NCBI RefSeq assembly: GCF_001402875.1
Contig: NZ_CP012946.1
Location: 474,001 to 538,000, forward strand
DNA length: 64,000 nt
From: Blastochloris viridis
Lineage (GTDB): Bacteria > Pseudomonadota > Alphaproteobacteria > Rhizobiales > Xanthobacteraceae
Direction of reading: 5' to 3'
Under the pieces are notes generated by a model. The model was not told where the DNA came from. It worked only from the letters and a program-made list of their open reading frames with translations, and searched no databases. The position numbers and the translations under genes are program-made. Positions 61,910 through 64,000 of this stretch are shown piece by piece. The first letter of the stretch is position 1. The number at the start of each line of letters is the position of its first letter.

Positions 61910-63838
61910 ATGGACATCGCAACCACCAGCGCCGCGCCGGCCGCCAGCTCCGCGTCCGCCCCGCACAGCCATTCCCACAGCCATCCCGCGGTCGATCCCA
62001 ACGCCGCGCCGGTGACCGCCACCATCGACGGCGTCGAGGTCACGGTGCCGACCGGCACCACCATCCTCGCCGCCGCCGAGAAGGCCGGCGTCCGCATCCC
62101 GACGCTGTGCCACCATGCCGACCTGTCGCCGGCCGGGGTGTGCCGGGTGTGCGTGGTCGAGGTCGAGGGCTCGCGGGCGCTGCAGGCCTCGTGCGCCTAT
62201 CCCATCACCCACCCGATCAAGGTCAACACCACCACCAAAGCGGTGCGCAAGGCTCGCCGCCACATCATCGATCTGATGCTCGCCAACCACCATGGCGACT
62301 GCTTCACCTGCAAGCGCAACAACAATTGCGAGCTGCAGTCGCTGGCCCAGGAATACGGCGTCGACAGCTTCCGGTTCGGCCGCACCACCCAGCCGAAATA
62401 CGAGATCGACCGCTCCAGCGGCACCATCGTGCGCGACATGAACAAGTGCGTGCTGTGCCGGCGCTGCGTGCGCACCTGCAGCGAGCTGCAGGAGGTCGGC
62501 TGCCTCACCATCGACGGCCGCGGCACGCAGTCGAAGATCTCGACCTTCGCCGACAAGGCGCTGGCATCGGTGATCTGCATCAGCTGCGGCCAGTGCATCA
62601 ACCGCTGCCCGACCGGCGCCTTGAGCGAGGCGGACCAGACCGACGAAGTGTGGACACTGCTCGACGATCCCACCAAGCACGTGGTGATCCAGACCGCGCC
62701 GGCGCCGCGCGCCGCCATCGGCGAGTGCTTCGGGCTCGAGCCCGGCACGCCGGTGACGTTCGAGATGAACTCGGCGCTGCGCCGCATCGGCTTCGACGGT
62801 GTGTTCGACACCAACTTCTCGGCCGACCTCACCATCATCGAGGAGGGCACCGAGCTGATCCTGCGCCTCTACAAGGCGCTGGTGAAGAAGGACCCCTCGG
62901 TCATGCTGCCGATGTTCACCAGCTGCTCGCCGGGCTGGGTGAAATATATCGAGCACTTCAATCCTGACATGCTGGCGCACCTGTCGACGGCAAAAAGCCC
63001 GCAGCAGATGTTCGGCGCCCTGATCAAGACCTACTACGCTCAGAAGAAAGGCATCGATCCCAAGGACCTGGTGGTGGTGTCGCTGATGCCGTGCACCGCC
63101 AAGAAGTTCGAGGCCAACCGGCCGGAGATGGTGTCGAGCGGCTACAGGGACGTCGACTATGCCCTCACCACCCGCGAGCTCGCCAAGATGGTGAAGGAGG
63201 CCGGCATCGACCTGCCCAAGCTGCCGAAGTCGGAGTTCGACCCGCCGTTCGGCAGCGCCACCGGCTCGGGCGTGATCTTCGGCGCCACCGGCGGGGTGAT
63301 GGAGGCGGCGATCCGCACCGTGATCGAGCTGGTCACCGGCAAGACCGTCGAGAACTTCTACGATCATGCCGACATCGTGCCGCTGCGTGGCTTCGAGGGC
63401 GCACGCATGGCCGAACTCACCATCGGCGAGGTCGGCGCGGTGCCGGACATCCTCAAGCACCTGGTGCCGGACTGGAACTGGCTGAAGGGCGCGACGCTCA
63501 AGGTCGGCGTCGCCCACGGCACCGCCAACGCCCGCGAGGTGCTGGAGGACATCAAGGCCGGCGGCCCGTTCAGCCAGTGCCACTTCATCGAGTTCATGGC
63601 CTGCCCGGGCGGATGCCTGGGCGGCGGCGGTCAGCCGATCCCGACCAATGCCGAGGTCCGGGCGGCGCGCGCCAGGGCGATCTACCAGGAAGACAGCGAC
63701 GCACCAGTGCGCAAGTCGCACGAGAACGCCGCCGTGCTGCAGCTCTACAGCGACTTCCTGCTCGGCGGGCCGGGCGGGCACGAGGCGCACCAGCTACTGC
63801 ACACCCACTACACCCCGCGCGGCAAGTTCATCGCGTGA
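61910..63838 (+). CDS. hydA: Multi-cluster [FeFe] hydrogenase catalytic subunit
   Basis: 642 aa, M3-type layout: His-rich head (HSHSHSH, 19-25); [2Fe-2S] C67, C78, C81, C95; His-Cys cluster H127, C131, C134, C140; two [4Fe-4S] CVLCRRCVRTC (180-190) and CISCGQCINRCP (223-234); H-cluster domain with L1 TSCSPGW (337-343), L2 MPCTAKKFE (393-401) and L3 EFMACPGGCLGGGGQP (561-576). L1 has Ser where TSCCPxW has the second Cys. It pairs with the upstream flavoprotein for NAD(P)-linked H2 turnover. Maturation genes hydEFG are not in the window. A strong terminator follows. Confidence 0.93.
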   Translation: MDIATTSAAPAASSASAPHSHSHSHPAVDPNAAPVTATIDGVEVTVPTGTTILAAAEKAGVRIPTLCHHADLSPAGVCRVCVVEVEGSRALQASCAYPITHPIKVNTTTKAVRKARRHIIDLMLANHHGDCFTCKRNNNCELQSLAQEYGVDSFRFGRTTQPKYEIDRSSGTIVRDMNKCVLCRRCVRTCSELQEVGCLTIDGRGTQSKISTFADKALASVICISCGQCINRCPTGALSEADQTDEVWTLLDDPTKHVVIQTAPAPRAAIGECFGLEPGTPVTFEMNSALRRIGFDGVFDTNFSADLTIIEEGTELILRLYKALVKKDPSVMLPMFTSCSPGWVKYIEHFNPDMLAHLSTAKSPQQMFGALIKTYYAQKKGIDPKDLVVVSLMPCTAKKFEANRPEMVSSGYRDVDYALTTRELAKMVKEAGIDLPKLPKSEFDPPFGSATGSGVIFGATGGVMEAAIRTVIELVTGKTVENFYDHADIVPLRGFEGARMAELTIGEVGAVPDILKHLVPDWNWLKGATLKVGVAHGTANAREVLEDIKAGGPFSQCHFIEFMACPGGCLGGGGQPIPTNAEVRAARARAIYQEDSDAPVRKSHENAAVLQLYSDFLLGGPGGHEAHQLLHTHYTPRGKFIA

Positions 63839-63862
63839 GGGCCGCCGGATGAAATGGGCGGA

Positions 63863-63894
63863 CCTCCGGCCCTTGGGCCGGAGGTTTTGCTTTT
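63863..63894 (+). terminator. Rho-independent terminator of the hydrogenase operon
   Basis: Perfect 10-bp stem CCTCCGGCCC (63863-63872) / GGGCCGGAGG (63875-63884) with a two-base loop centre, then TTTTGCTTTT. 24 bases after the hydA stop. Confidence 0.92.
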
Positions 63895-63955
63895 CCGCGG
63901 CTGGTGGCGCGGTGCGCAGGTGGAGTAGGCTCCGCCGGCTTAACCGGAGGCGCTG

Positions 63956-64000
63956 ATGATCTCGCGGCGAAACCTGCTGGCCGGGGCGCTGCTCGCGGCG
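63956..64000 (+). CDS. Start of a Tat-exported protein (3' truncated by window)
   Basis: Only 15 codons are visible: MISRRNLLAGALLAA. The SRRNLL motif and following hydrophobic run form a twin-arginine signal, which implies export of a folded, often cofactor-bearing protein. GGAGG lies five bases before the ATG. It begins after the hydA terminator, so it is probably a separate transcription unit. Identity unknown. Confidence 0.7.
   Translation, partial: MISRRNLLAGALLAA

Noticed and set aside
60047-63790. A 1247-residue open frame on the minus strand
   Set aside because: It lies wholly antisense to the hydrogenase genes, is rich in Arg, His, Ala, Gly and Asp, lacks a ribosome site and any motif. 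It is an effect of high G+C at third codon positions.

Overview
The window is a G+C-rich stretch (clearly well above 60% by eye, not computed) of an alphaproteobacterial chromosome. The strongest taxonomic signals are a CtrA master regulator with a GANTC/TTAACCAT-bearing promoter region beside fliI-fliJ, a ChpT histidine phosphotransferase next to a chemotaxis operon, and DUF1134, DUF1007 and osmoregulated-glucan genes. A metabolically versatile, facultatively anaerobic member of the Hyphomicrobiales (purple non-sulfur relatives) fits best. The genus cannot be fixed, and no rRNA, tRNA, CRISPR array or prophage was recognised.

Layout. 1-9.7 kb: the end of opgG and all of opgH (periplasmic glucans), convergent with radC and map; then an FkbM methyltransferase, a tandem Inh-domain secreted protein, a 2-hydroxyacid dehydrogenase, a DMT transporter and a MarR regulator. 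9.8-16 kb: a creatininase-family enzyme; a two-gene operon of a GNAT-C39 peptidase fusion and a RimK-like ATP-grasp ligase; an L,D-transpeptidase; and a DUF1007-NicO metal-export pair. 16-29 kb: an aromatic/amino-acid acid module. One strand carries livK-H-M-G-F and, after a 159-bp gap, iorA, an iorB-korD fusion, korA, korB and korC. Divergent from it are a PaaI thioesterase and PaaK phenylacetate-CoA ligase. The likely flow is uptake, ferredoxin-dependent oxidation of aryl-pyruvates or other 2-oxoacids, and activation of aryl acetates.

29-33 kb: a small cytochrome c, a coiled-coil membrane protein, DUF1134, YHS and CysQ proteins. 33-44 kb: signalling and motility (chpT; cheA-cheW-cheY-cheB-cheR; ctrA divergent from fliI-fliJ). 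44-55 kb: a methyltransferase, DUF3597, dctSR sensing divergent from dctPQM (TRAP C4-dicarboxylate uptake), a B3/B4-domain protein and metY. 55-59 kb: an unusual six-haem NapC-like cytochrome, a complete ISAs1-type insertion sequence with a perfect 10-bp target duplication, ppx and rlmE. 60-64 kb: a fused NuoE-NuoF flavoprotein and a multi-cluster [FeFe] hydrogenase, followed by the start of a Tat-exported protein.

Most notable: (1) the [FeFe] hydrogenase pair, whose NuoE-like domain has lost three of its four cluster ligands and whose L1 motif reads TSCSPGW; (2) the ATP-grasp + GNAT/C39 operon, a candidate peptide-modification system with no known substrate; (3) the IorB-KorD fusion, which physically joins two 2-oxoacid oxidoreductases; (4) a family of four intergenic palindromes related to CGTCGTCCCGG, and strong hairpins placed between solute-binding-protein and permease genes in both the liv and dct operons.
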